Origin: an uncultured Aequorivita sp.
GTDB lineage: Bacteria > Bacteroidota > Bacteroidia > Flavobacteriales > Flavobacteriaceae
NCBI GenBank assembly: GCA_937125455.1
Contig: CAKZLK010000003.1
Location: 1 to 64,000, forward strand
Reading direction: 5' to 3'
DNA: 64,000 bases
Made by a program: the position numbers and the translations under genes. Shown piece after piece: positions 1 to 8,647 of this stretch; position 1 is the first letter of the stretch; every line of letters starts with the position of its first letter. Under the pieces are notes generated by a model that worked only from the letters and a program-made list of their open reading frames with translations, did not search any database and was not told the DNA's origin.

Positions 1-226
1 GGCCGTTGTATTCAAACTCTTCAGCATGTTCCCAACGCAGTTTTGTTTCGGCTTCTTCTTTTGTAAGTTTTAAGAGAACCAATTCATCTTGGTTCATTCC
101 GGCAATCATTTGCTCTTTTATTTCCCGGCGAATTGCAGATTTTTCAAATTGCAGAAATGTGTATATGCTTGCAACTGGAGCAAACAATATAAAAAGCAAC
201 GATATGGCAACTAACCTTTGTTTCAA
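1..226 (-). CDS. Partial membrane-anchored protein, 5' end only
   Basis: The minus strand is open from the window edge to a TGA near position 308. It encodes a hydrophobic N-terminal segment (about residues 5-22) followed by a charged Glu/Lys-rich region, ending at the window edge in a stretch like LRWEHAEEFEYNG. No ATG is available. TTG at 226 gives a compact N-terminus (KQRLVAISLLFILF) with the membrane segment at its head, so it is the most likely start; the frame could open as early as about 305. It lies downstream of the DUF808 gene on the same strand. I do not recognise a domain in the visible part and its function is unknown. The plus-strand reading frame over this stretch is a shadow. 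Confidence 0.6.
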   Translation of the reverse strand, partial: MKQRLVAISLLFILFAPVASIYTFLQFEKSAIRREIKEQMIAGMNQDELVLLKLTKEEAETKLRWEHAEEFEYNG

Positions 227-326
227 CCTAGAAATAAATTGTGGCCCAAATGTCGGAAAATTGAATTTATTAATTGTGATATTGAGGTTTGTTTTTGAGT
301 TAGATCAATCCTAATTAAAAAAACGA

Positions 327-1208
327 TCAGTTCTTTTTAATAAGCTTTCCCCATATCTTCTTAAAACCCATTACCACCAACAAACAAATAATCCCAACCA
401 ATAACCCTACAACAAATTCAAGAATGAATGAAGGCAATTTTGGCATAAAATGATGAAGAAAATCAATATTGTGGACAAAAATTCCGCCAGCAACCAAAAT
501 CAAAGCTATTGTACCAATAATACTCAAAGCTTTTATAACCTTAGGAAGTGCCTGCACCAATACTGTACCTAGCTTTTTTGAAAAGCTATTTTCCTTTTTG
601 CTCTTTTTAATTAATTTATAACCTGCTTCATCCATACGTACAATGAGAGCTACTATTCCGTAAACGCCTATGGTTGCAAGAATAGCGATAATACTTACCA
701 CCATAATCTGGGTAGTCAGGGTTTCCTCAACTACGCTGCCAAGTGCAATGATCACTATTTCAATGGAAAGAATAAAATCGGTTACTATTGCAGCCTTAAC
801 ACGCACCTTTTCAATTGCGAGTATTTCACTTTCACTCAATCCCTCCTCCACAAATGATTTATCGGAATTGGCGTGTGGAAAAAAGAACTCATAAATTTTT
901 TCAGCGCCCTCATAAGCCAAATACAAGCCGCCAAGAATCAAAATAACGGTCACTGCCCAAGGCAAAAAAGCACTCAGCAAAAAAGCGATGGGAAGAATAA
1001 TCAATTTGTTTAAAAGAGAGCCTTTGGTTATAGCCCAAAGTACAGGGATTTCTCGAGAAGACGCAAAACCAGAAGCTTTTTCGGCATTCACTGCCAAATC
1101 GTCCCCCAAAATACCCGCTGTTTTTTTTGCCGCCACTTTACTCATCATCGCCACATCATCCAACAATGCGGCTATATCATCCAATATTGCAAAAAATCCT
1201 GATGCCAT
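327..1208 (-). CDS. DUF808 (YedI-like) inner-membrane protein
   Basis: The 293-residue protein opens with MASGFFAILDDIAALLDDVA and continues with MSKVAAKKTAGILGDDLAVN, the characteristic N-terminus of the DUF808/YedI family. Hydrophobic segments at roughly residues 70-105, 143-165, 170-192, 228-250 and 262-287 indicate a multi-pass inner-membrane protein. The length matches the family. Biochemical function is not established for the family, so none is assigned. It is transcribed away from the alpha/beta hydrolase gene with a 127 bp gap and is followed by the cut-off membrane protein gene on the same strand. Confidence 0.9.
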   Translation of the reverse strand: MASGFFAILDDIAALLDDVAMMSKVAAKKTAGILGDDLAVNAEKASGFASSREIPVLWAITKGSLLNKLIILPIAFLLSAFLPWAVTVILILGGLYLAYEGAEKIYEFFFPHANSDKSFVEEGLSESEILAIEKVRVKAAIVTDFILSIEIVIIALGSVVEETLTTQIMVVSIIAILATIGVYGIVALIVRMDEAGYKLIKKSKKENSFSKKLGTVLVQALPKVIKALSIIGTIALILVAGGIFVHNIDFLHHFMPKLPSFILEFVVGLLVGIICLLVVMGFKKIWGKLIKKN

Positions 1209-1237
1209 ATATTACTTTTTTTAAGCCCTCCTTATTG

Positions 1238-1257
1238 GTTCGAACACAGTCGAGAAC
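1238..1257. repeat. Short imperfect palindrome between two genes
   Basis: GTTCGAACACAGTCGAGAAC has arms GTTC-GA and TC-GAGAAC around a short centre. It resembles the short palindromic intergenic elements common in flavobacterial genomes, but only one copy is visible here. It may be a dispersed repeat or a chance match. Confidence 0.25.
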
Positions 1258-1335
1258 TATACCCTACAAATATCTAATATAAACCTTCGTTACCACTTAG
1301 ACAAAAAGTAACTTCGGCATGAATACTATATTTTA

Positions 1336-2307
1336 TCAATCCGCCTTTTCTACACTTTTCATAAAATCAATCATCCTTTTATCTACAATTTCAGCCTGAT
1401 CTACAGACAGGAAATGGCCAGAGTTAGAAATAACCTCACCCTTGCCTCTTGGTAGGTATTTTTCGGTTAGGTGAATGGTATGTTTTGTATTAAACATATC
1501 GTCATCTCCAATCAACACTAGGACAGGGATAGTTAAAGTACTCAATTCGCTATTCGGGAATGGCTTCATTTGCGCCAAGAATTTGTCCTCGGTATCATTT
1601 TTCAGACCAAGGCGATATTGGGTCATATAGGCCTTATCAATTTTACTTGGTTTTTTTGATAGGGTTTCCATAGTCCGCCAAACCCCATCTTCCTTTGAAT
1701 AGAATACATTAAATATATTTTTCAACAAGTCCGTACTGGGCGGAATCCACATAAAAGTCTGAACGGGACTCAACAGAATTAAGCTTTTTATATTTCTTTT
1801 ACTATGAAGTGCTATATCTGTAGCTATCCAACCCCCACGAGAAGTTCCTACCAAGTGAAATGATTCTAATTTCAAAGCCCAGAATACCTCTTCGTACCAA
1901 GCGGTAACATCTTCAATATTTTTAAAATCAGCTGTTTTATGTGACTTTCCAGGTTCAATAATTAAATCGATTGCAAAAATTCGGTATTGCTTGGACAAAG
2001 CCTTGGCATTGGGATACCACATTGTGGAACTCGCACTCATTCCATGAAGTAAAACCACTGGTGTGCCATCTTTTGGGCCACTCATTAGCACATGGGCAAT
2101 TCCTTTTGATGTATTTATATAAAGATCTTCATAAGCTACGCCCCATTTTTGAAGGGTTTTATCATAAGCTTCATAGTAGGCTTTATGTGCCTTATCTGGA
2201 TGGGTAATATATTCCGGAACTTTTTTAAAATCCTTATATTCATCCTTCTTGCAGCCTGCGAAAAAGGTGAAAAGAAATAAAAACAGCAGTATTTTAAAAT
2301 ATTTCAC
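1336..2307 (-). CDS. Alpha/beta-hydrolase lipoprotein
   Basis: A lipoprotein signal peptide ends in the lipobox FAGC with Cys19, so the mature protein is probably tethered to a membrane. The alpha/beta-hydrolase fold follows: the oxyanion-hole stretch LLHGMS (residues 86-91), the nucleophile elbow GTSRGG with Ser156, an acidic residue in GDDD (268-270) and His298 in SGHFL. All members of a Ser-Asp-His triad are therefore present. Substrate is unknown; esterase, lipase or peptidase activities are all possible. The gene is divergent from pldA, with 158 bp between them holding promoter-like elements for both, so the two might act on lipids, but that is only inference from position. Confidence 0.85.
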   Translation of the reverse strand: MKYFKILLFLFLFTFFAGCKKDEYKDFKKVPEYITHPDKAHKAYYEAYDKTLQKWGVAYEDLYINTSKGIAHVLMSGPKDGTPVVLLHGMSASSTMWYPNAKALSKQYRIFAIDLIIEPGKSHKTADFKNIEDVTAWYEEVFWALKLESFHLVGTSRGGWIATDIALHSKRNIKSLILLSPVQTFMWIPPSTDLLKNIFNVFYSKEDGVWRTMETLSKKPSKIDKAYMTQYRLGLKNDTEDKFLAQMKPFPNSELSTLTIPVLVLIGDDDMFNTKHTIHLTEKYLPRGKGEVISNSGHFLSVDQAEIVDKRMIDFMKSVEKAD

Positions 2308-2324
2308 TTATAAAATTTAGATGG

Positions 2325-2332
2325 CAAATTTA
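2325..2332 (-). promoter_or_regulatory. Candidate -7 element for the hydrolase lipoprotein gene
   Basis: On the minus strand this reads TAAATTTG, an exact match to the Bacteroidota -7 consensus TAnnTTTG, 18 bp before the hydrolase start. No clear TTG -33 element lies 19-21 bp upstream, so the call is tentative. Confidence 0.35.
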
Positions 2333-2440
2333 CATGATTAATGTTCGCTAAAAACTATTATCAAGCTATTCAGATAAGTAATTATTCCTATTTATTTCTG
2401 AAAAAGAAAGAATAAAAACTTAAAACCAAAATTCCCAATC

Positions 2441-2448
2441 TATCTTTG
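2441..2448 (+). promoter_or_regulatory. Candidate -7 element for pldA
   Basis: TATCTTTG matches the Bacteroidota TAnnTTTG -7 consensus 17 bp before the pldA ATG, predicting a leader of only about 10 nt. A -33 TTG is not obvious at the usual spacing. Confidence 0.4.
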
Positions 2449-2465
2449 CAGCCCAAACAAACCCA

Positions 2466-3359
2466 ATGAAGCATAAACTTTTCATACTTTTCATACTTTT
2501 TGCAACTATATCCGCAAACTCTTTTGCCCAAGACGTAAACAAATATCCAACATTAGCAGAAACTTGGCAATTGGATTCCGTGACACGATCGCATAAAATA
2601 GAATTTAGGCTGCTCCCTTATAAACCACTTTACATTCTTTTTGCAAATTATACGACGAATGTAAATGACAAACCGGCTAGTATTAATGAAAACAATGTTG
2701 TTGAGGATCCTATTGGTTACAACAATGTTGAGTTGGCATTTCAAATAAGTTTCAAAACAAAAATCCTTCACAACATTTTTGGAAAAAAATTTGGGGGTGA
2801 CGTTTGGGGAGCTTACACCCAAAGTTCACGCTGGCAATTATATAACAATACCCTTTCCAGACCTTTTAGGGAAACAAATTACCAGCCCGAAGTTTTTCTA
2901 ATATTTAGTACTTCTTACCACATAGGAAATTTTAAAGGAGTCTATTCAGGATTCGGACTTAACCATCAAAGCAACGGACGATCAAACCCTTTAAGCCGAA
3001 GCTGGAATCGAGCTATTTTTCAATTTGGTTGGGAAATAGACAAACTACAGATAGTTTTAAAGCCTTGGATACGCCTGCCGGAAGATTCAAAAAATGACGA
3101 CAATCCAGACATTGATGATTATATGGGGCGGGCAGAACTAGATTTTAACTACGCTAGCGGAAAACACGATTTTCAACTAGTGACACGCCATTCACTTAGA
3201 GGTGGAGGCAATAACCACGCAAGCGTAAGACTGGATTACAGCTACCGCTTTATTAAAAACCTAAAAATTCACGCACAGCTTTTTACTGGGTATGGGGAAA
3301 GTTTAATTGACTATAACCACAACCAAACTACTTTTGGGCTCGGACTTTCACTATATTAA
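2466..3359 (+). CDS. pldA: Outer-membrane phospholipase A (PldA/OMPLA)
   Basis: 297 residues with an N-terminal signal peptide ending near SFA-QD (residue 21). The catalytic block NHQSNGRSNPLSRSWNR carries His167, Ser169 and Asn181, with the same spacing as His142-Ser144-Asn156 of E. coli OMPLA; family knowledge assigns phospholipase A1/A2 activity in the outer membrane. Alternating hydrophobic strands and a C-terminus ending in TFGLGLSLY fit a 12-strand barrel. It is monocistronic: a divergent neighbour lies upstream and a strong hairpin terminator directly follows. Its likely role is removing misplaced phospholipids from the outer leaflet. Confidence 0.93.
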   Translation: MKHKLFILFILFATISANSFAQDVNKYPTLAETWQLDSVTRSHKIEFRLLPYKPLYILFANYTTNVNDKPASINENNVVEDPIGYNNVELAFQISFKTKILHNIFGKKFGGDVWGAYTQSSRWQLYNNTLSRPFRETNYQPEVFLIFSTSYHIGNFKGVYSGFGLNHQSNGRSNPLSRSWNRAIFQFGWEIDKLQIVLKPWIRLPEDSKNDDNPDIDDYMGRAELDFNYASGKHDFQLVTRHSLRGGGNNHASVRLDYSYRFIKNLKIHAQLFTGYGESLIDYNHNQTTFGLGLSLY

Positions 3360-3366
3360 AACCCAC

Positions 3367-3409
3367 AAAAAAACCACGAATCTTAAATTATTTGATTCGT
3401 GGTTTTTTT
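3367..3409. terminator. Bidirectional terminator between pldA and the S46 peptidase gene
   Basis: An inverted repeat with arms of about 15 nt, AAAAACCACGAATC and GATTCGTGGTTTTT, surrounds an 11 nt loop. There are A and T tracts on both sides, so it can end transcription of both convergent genes. Confidence 0.92.
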
Positions 3410-3442
3410 AATCCGCAGTGTAGCTTCAATGCTGCTTTAAAA

Positions 3443-5584
3443 CTACTTAGCTAATGTTAACTCATCAATAATATGTGTTGCTCCAGCATATTTGTCGATT
3501 AAAAATAAAACATAGCGGATATCAACATTGATAGTCCGTTGCAACTGGTCATCAAAAATAACATCTCCAGCCATTGCTTCAATGTTGCCATCAAAGGCCA
3601 AACCAATCAATTCTCCTTTTCCATTCAATACTGGAGAACCAGAGTTTCCGCCAGTAATATCGTTATCGGTCAAAAAGTTTACGGGCAAATAGCCGTCTTT
3701 GTCTGCGTACTGTCCAAAATCCTTTTTTTGGTATAAATCAATCAGTTTTTTTGGCATGTCAAATTCGTCATCGCCAGGTTGGTATTTTGCAACAGTGCCT
3801 TTTAGCGTAGTGTAATAGTTTTTAGCTGCATCGTTGCGTTTGTCTGCTGGCAAAGCAATCACTTTTCCGTATGTAAGTCGCAAGGTGCTATTAGCATCTG
3901 GGTAGTATTTTTTATCAGGATTTTGAAGTCGCATGCCCTGTACCATCAATCTGTAAGCGCGTTCAAAATCATTGTCCAATTGTTTTTCCTCCTCCGATTT
4001 GTAACGGTAGCGAGTCAACAAATCTGTGGAAAGCTGAAACAGTGGATCGCTCTTTAATACCTCAGCATTAGGGTTTGCCAAAAAAGCTTGTATTTTTTCC
4101 TTGGTTTCAAAAATGCTATTGTTAAAAGCAGTGTCCACATAGTTCTTCCAACCTGCCTCAGTCTTGTTGTTTTCCACGGCAACTTCCGCAACCATTGGAG
4201 CAATATCTTTCGCTTTTGTGGAATAAAGTTCAAGCTGTGTTGCCATTACATCTTTTTCCAAAGGAAGATAGAGGCCTTCATAAAAATCATCAATTTCTGC
4301 ATTTAACTTAGGCTTCAATTCTGACTGCTTTGCTTCATTCTGTTCCAAATAATAAGCAATATCATTACCCAGTCGGTATGGAATTACTGCCATTTGCGTA
4401 CGCAACAATAACCTTAGATAATTGTCATGACTACTTATTTCATTTGTTTTTTTATAATAGTTGTTAATCACTGGAATCACATCTGCATACTTTTCATTGC
4501 CCTTTTTAGAAGCCCATTTTTGGAAAGCCTTTTCGTCCTTTCGCTTGCTTTGCGCAGTTTTATGCTGCTTTAGTGCATCTATCATTCCTTGTCGGTTTTT
4601 CCAATAGTTAGCCGTCGAGGCATAACTAGAAGCATAGTCAAGTTTAACTTGTTGATCTTTGTCCATATACTTCTTCATCACGTCCATAGCTGTTTTTGAA
4701 GCTTCTACCCAAGCGGGATATGCATATTCCACGTTTTGCTCAATACCTCCAGCCGGCATCCAGCGGTTGGTTCTTCCCGGATAGCCCATAATCATGGCAA
4801 AATCATTTTCCTCAAAACCTTTTAAACTTGTGGTTAAATGGTATTTTGGATTAAGTGGCACATTATCTTTGGAATATTCCGCAGGGTTTCCTTCCTTATC
4901 GGCATACACTCTAAAGAGTGAAAAATCGCCCGTGTGGCGTGGCCATTCCCAATTGTCGGTATCGCCACCGAATTTTCCAATGCTTGCAGGAGGTGTTCCC
5001 ACCAAACGCACATCATTATAATCTTGATATACGAAATAGTAAAACTCATTCCCTTGGTAAAAAGACTTTACTGAAACGGTATATTTTCCACCTTCATTGT
5101 TTTCCTGTTCAATCTTCGCAATTTCACGGTTAATAGTAGCTTCGCGCTCAGCTTCCGTCATCTTGTCGTTTAGCAAACTTAAAATACGTTTTGAAACATC
5201 GTCCATACGCACAAAAAAGCGAACCGATAAACTTTTCGGCTTTAATTCATCTTCATTATTTGCTGCCCAAAACCCATTGGTTAAATAATCGTTTTCAGCC
5301 GTTGAAAGCTCCGCAATAGCACTATAACCACAGTGATGATTGGTCAAAACCAAACCACTGTCCGAAATAATTTCAGCAGTACAACCACGGTTAAACTGCA
5401 CCACCGCATCTTTAAGGCTGGAATGGTTTACGCTGTAAATTTCTTCGGGCGTAAGCTGTAGTCCCATTTTTTGCATATCGCGATAATTCAACCGTTCAAT
5501 GTTCATTAAAAACCACATGCCTTCATTGGCCTGCATAGGCAAAACAAAAGCAGCAAGGAGAAAGGAAATAATTAATTTTTTCAT
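3443..5584 (-). CDS. S46 family dipeptidyl-peptidase, DPP7 type
   Basis: 713 residues, the usual length of DPP7/DPP11, with a signal peptide (residues 1-19, ending MQA-NEG). The chymotrypsin-like triad is visible: His in LTNHHCGY (83-84), Asp in the block GGDTDNWEWPRHTGDFSLFR, and Ser648 in GGNSGSP. The residue set by FDGN, Gly666, corresponds to the specificity position that is Gly in DPP7 and Arg in DPP11. Cleavage after hydrophobic rather than acidic P1 residues is therefore predicted. It should act in the periplasm, releasing dipeptides from the N-termini of oligopeptides, and would supply the POT transporters encoded at 18-22 kb. It is a single gene between terminators. Confidence 0.93.
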   Translation of the reverse strand: MKKLIISFLLAAFVLPMQANEGMWFLMNIERLNYRDMQKMGLQLTPEEIYSVNHSSLKDAVVQFNRGCTAEIISDSGLVLTNHHCGYSAIAELSTAENDYLTNGFWAANNEDELKPKSLSVRFFVRMDDVSKRILSLLNDKMTEAEREATINREIAKIEQENNEGGKYTVSVKSFYQGNEFYYFVYQDYNDVRLVGTPPASIGKFGGDTDNWEWPRHTGDFSLFRVYADKEGNPAEYSKDNVPLNPKYHLTTSLKGFEENDFAMIMGYPGRTNRWMPAGGIEQNVEYAYPAWVEASKTAMDVMKKYMDKDQQVKLDYASSYASTANYWKNRQGMIDALKQHKTAQSKRKDEKAFQKWASKKGNEKYADVIPVINNYYKKTNEISSHDNYLRLLLRTQMAVIPYRLGNDIAYYLEQNEAKQSELKPKLNAEIDDFYEGLYLPLEKDVMATQLELYSTKAKDIAPMVAEVAVENNKTEAGWKNYVDTAFNNSIFETKEKIQAFLANPNAEVLKSDPLFQLSTDLLTRYRYKSEEEKQLDNDFERAYRLMVQGMRLQNPDKKYYPDANSTLRLTYGKVIALPADKRNDAAKNYYTTLKGTVAKYQPGDDEFDMPKKLIDLYQKKDFGQYADKDGYLPVNFLTDNDITGGNSGSPVLNGKGELIGLAFDGNIEAMAGDVIFDDQLQRTINVDIRYVLFLIDKYAGATHIIDELTLAK

Positions 5585-5796
5585 TAGTAAGAGGGGTTTT
5601 ATATTAACAAATACGATAAATAACCATCAAATAGCACTGAAATTTATCGGTCGGTAAATATAAACGGATTCCCCATTTTTCCTATAGGAGAACTTTCAAA
5701 AAGCACTATAGCGAAGCAACTTTAACTTTTTGTTAAGAGAAGATAGTTTTTGTTGTAAAAATGCTCCCCCACAAACCCATTACTCAATGCTAACTG

Positions 5797-8217
5797 CTAA
5801 TCAACAATAACCCGCAAAACCCGACTCTCATCCCCAACAAAAACCTTCACAAAGTAATTCCCCGGGCTGAGCCCAGAAATATCAATTTGTTCATGGTTAC
5901 TATTCCCTTTGGAAGTAAGCAACGTCTGACCCAGTAAATTCAAAATTTCAATAGAAAAAATAGGCTCCTCAGCCTGAATATTCAGTATATCACTAGCAGG
6001 ATTAGGATAAGCTATAATGTTTAAGTTTTCAAAATCAGAAACCCCAAGTTCATCAACAAACCGTGTATAAACAGTATTGGTAACAATCGCCGCATTAAAG
6101 TCAAAGTAGATATCAGCCGCATTTACAACTACATCATCCAACTGAACAGTTGTTGCTGGCCTTACCTTAAACGCAACAAACCCTTGGCTTCCCTCGGGAT
6201 CAGATGCCGCTGTGGGCAAGTTGATGTCATCAAAAATAAAATCAATCTCTCCGTTTACCAACTGTGTTTCCATAGCGTGACTGGCATCCAAAACTTTTAA
6301 TGTTGTCCAATCCAGCTTTTCATCCAATGAATCCTGAACACGAACATTGATGGCACTGGCAGTTCCCATATTCTGAAAACGGACTACGTAATGCAAATAC
6401 TCATCCACATTCTCAAAAAGCACCTGATAGCCCTCAAGCACCTGCTTATCGTTGGGGTCAAAACTGTTTACCGCTATTTGGTTTAACTGAAAAACATTGT
6501 CATCAGGTGCAGCATCCCCACTAATCGGATTTACTCTTGCAATATAAGGCAACACATCATCAGCTTGTACCACGGGAGGTTCGGCAATATTAAAAACCAC
6601 TTCAATACTCCGTGTTTCAAAAGGATTTAGATTGCTGTAGTCCCAAGAAATAGTATTGCCAGTTACGGAAGTTTCTGTAGGGGTCGCCTCAATAAAAGTT
6701 ACCAGCGTTCCATTAAAATCCAGTTCCACGTTGCCGCTTAATTGTGTAGTTCCTACATTCTCATAAACCAGCTTATAACGCGCCTCAAACCCAGGACGGC
6801 CAGCGGTCAATGGCACAAGGGTAACAGCAAGATCATTGGCGGTGGTTGTGGGCGCAATACAAAAATCAGCAATCTCCGTTTGGTTAAAACCTATAAAGGT
6901 ATCAACCTCTTGGGCTGGTGTTAATGTAAAATAAGACAATAACCCCAAAACAGTTGTGGTATAAGTATTTTCCGCCACAGCAAGATTGTAATCCCCAGTG
7001 TTTACTGTGGTCGCTGCAAAGTTATTCGTTCCATCAGTGGTGTTTACAAGCAAACCGCCAATCCCTGCATCGCCACCATCACAGCCGTTATTTTCGTCAT
7101 CATATGTTAGGGTTCCTGTTATATGGTTTAGATCGCCGTTGGCTATGGAGCAGTCTTCAACAAATGTGGTTAAAGGTGGAATATCTGTAAAGTTGGTTGC
7201 AGCGTATTGGGCATCTTCTACGCAGATAAATTGGAGGTTGGGGTTGTTTATTAGCGATAAATTTGTAGTGTTACAGCTTCCGTTAAAGATTTCAACATTG
7301 CCATTTTTTAAATTGGCGTATGTTAAATTTAAGTTATTAACTCCTTCTACTTTACATAAATTAGAATTATTGCTTAAATCTATTTCTTGAATTAAGGAAT
7401 TAGAAAATTTAATCTCTCTTAATACCAAGTTTGAAGAAACATCAATATTAGAAATTGGATTATTTGAAATATCTAATACTCCAAGAGTATTATTCTGAGA
7501 AATATCAATATTAGTAATGTTATTTTGGTTGGCCCACAATGTACTTAGGCTTAAAAGTGAAGTGATGTTAATGGATGAAATTTGATTATCATAACATGAT
7601 AAGAAAAATATATTCGGATGTTGGCTTAAATTCAAAACAGAAATATTGTTTCTATGGCACACCAGCCATTCCAAATTAGTATTTTGACTTACATCTAATG
7701 TACTAAGATTGGCTTCATAACAATAAAGAAGATTCAGATTAGGGCATTGTGTTACATTTATGGAAACCAAAGGATTTTTTTCGCAACTCAATTGCAGCAA
7801 ATTGATGTTTTGTGAAAAATCTAATTGTGTTAATTGATTATTAAAACATGTGAGTTGCTCAAGAAGACCATTTTCTGAAAGGTCTAGTTCTGTGATTAAA
7901 TTATCAGCACAACTTAAATTTATTAAACCTACATTTTGTGAAACACCTAATTCTGTCAATTGATTCCCCCCACAATACAATTCTTCTAATCCGATAAAAG
8001 CTTCAATCCCCATAAGATCCTGTATATCTTTATTTTGCACATCTAATAAAATTATTACCTCCGCCTCACTAAGCTGTATCTCTCCATCCCCATTAGTATC
8101 AATTGGTGGGTTATAATTTAGTAAAGCATTTTTAAAATTGGCATCGGGTATGTTTACTATCTGCGCGCTGGCAAAAAAAGAAGAAAGTAAAGTTAGGGTG
8201 AGTAGTAGGTGTTTCAT
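5797..8217 (-). CDS. Leucine-rich-repeat T9SS surface protein
   Basis: 806 residues. A signal peptide (1-18, FASA-Q) is followed by an EF-hand-like loop DTNGDGEIQLSEAE (40-53). About eleven irregular 21-residue leucine-rich repeats of the form L-x-x-L-x-C-x-x-N-x-L-x-x-L-D-x-S-x-N, several with a Cys in the same register, run from about 65 to 345. A CNA/SdrD-like segment (GTLTYDDENNGCDGGDAGIG, about 360-420) follows. Then come two Ig-like or DUF11-like repeats, with the typical FDPNDKQV start of the second near 585. A type A T9SS sorting domain (about 730-806, YPNPASDILNI, ISGLSPGNYFVKV) ends the protein. It should be exported through the outer membrane and anchored or released; the ligand is unknown. 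The LRR half looks more AT-rich than the C-terminal half. Confidence 0.9.
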   Translation of the reverse strand: MKHLLLTLTLLSSFFASAQIVNIPDANFKNALLNYNPPIDTNGDGEIQLSEAEVIILLDVQNKDIQDLMGIEAFIGLEELYCGGNQLTELGVSQNVGLINLSCADNLITELDLSENGLLEQLTCFNNQLTQLDFSQNINLLQLSCEKNPLVSINVTQCPNLNLLYCYEANLSTLDVSQNTNLEWLVCHRNNISVLNLSQHPNIFFLSCYDNQISSINITSLLSLSTLWANQNNITNIDISQNNTLGVLDISNNPISNIDVSSNLVLREIKFSNSLIQEIDLSNNSNLCKVEGVNNLNLTYANLKNGNVEIFNGSCNTTNLSLINNPNLQFICVEDAQYAATNFTDIPPLTTFVEDCSIANGDLNHITGTLTYDDENNGCDGGDAGIGGLLVNTTDGTNNFAATTVNTGDYNLAVAENTYTTTVLGLLSYFTLTPAQEVDTFIGFNQTEIADFCIAPTTTANDLAVTLVPLTAGRPGFEARYKLVYENVGTTQLSGNVELDFNGTLVTFIEATPTETSVTGNTISWDYSNLNPFETRSIEVVFNIAEPPVVQADDVLPYIARVNPISGDAAPDDNVFQLNQIAVNSFDPNDKQVLEGYQVLFENVDEYLHYVVRFQNMGTASAINVRVQDSLDEKLDWTTLKVLDASHAMETQLVNGEIDFIFDDINLPTAASDPEGSQGFVAFKVRPATTVQLDDVVVNAADIYFDFNAAIVTNTVYTRFVDELGVSDFENLNIIAYPNPASDILNIQAEEPIFSIEILNLLGQTLLTSKGNSNHEQIDISGLSPGNYFVKVFVGDESRVLRVIVD

Positions 8218-8248
8218 AAAATTATTGGTTAGCGTTTAAAATTAAAAA

Positions 8249-8320
<72 letters not shown>

Positions 8321-8351
8321 AAAAAATAAAAAAATATTATTTAAATAAAAT

Positions 8352-8400
8352 GTTCCCTGTCCGCCATAGGCAGAAGGGTTGCCCGCCTCAGGCGGGCGGG
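8352..8400. repeat. GC-rich REP-like palindromic element
   Basis: GCCCGCCTCAGGCGGGC (8381-8397) is an 8-bp-arm palindrome with a single central base. Just before it lies a weaker CCGCCATAGGC motif (8361-8371). The element is a sharp GC-rich island in AT-rich flanks and resembles the extragenic palindromes seen in flavobacterial genomes. No other copy is visible in the window. Confidence 0.6.
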
Positions 8401-8647
8401 GTGGGTACATGTGGTAAAAGGAAAAGACCAAAACCCCTTCCGATCCCCGAATTATAATATTTACTCAAAATGAAAACTTGAACCAGGGGCCACCTTCCCT
8501 TAAAGAAAGACAAAGCTTTTTTATTTTAAACTTTTATAAGGGGAAAGAGCTATTTAAAAATAAGAAAAGAAGCAGGAAATCATTTCCACCTTTGATAACC
8601 CAACATTTATCAATAGCTTTATAGAAAATATTCTTAAAAATCCTTTC

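Noticed and set aside
6..314. Plus-strand frame of 102 codons at the window start
   Set aside because: The opposite strand encodes a coherent membrane-anchored N-terminus; the plus frame is low-complexity and rich in Ser and Cys with no protein features.
5641..5660. Palindrome TTTATCGGTCGGTAAA as an operator of the S46 peptidase gene
   Set aside because: Arms match at too few positions and there is no second copy or adjacent regulator gene.
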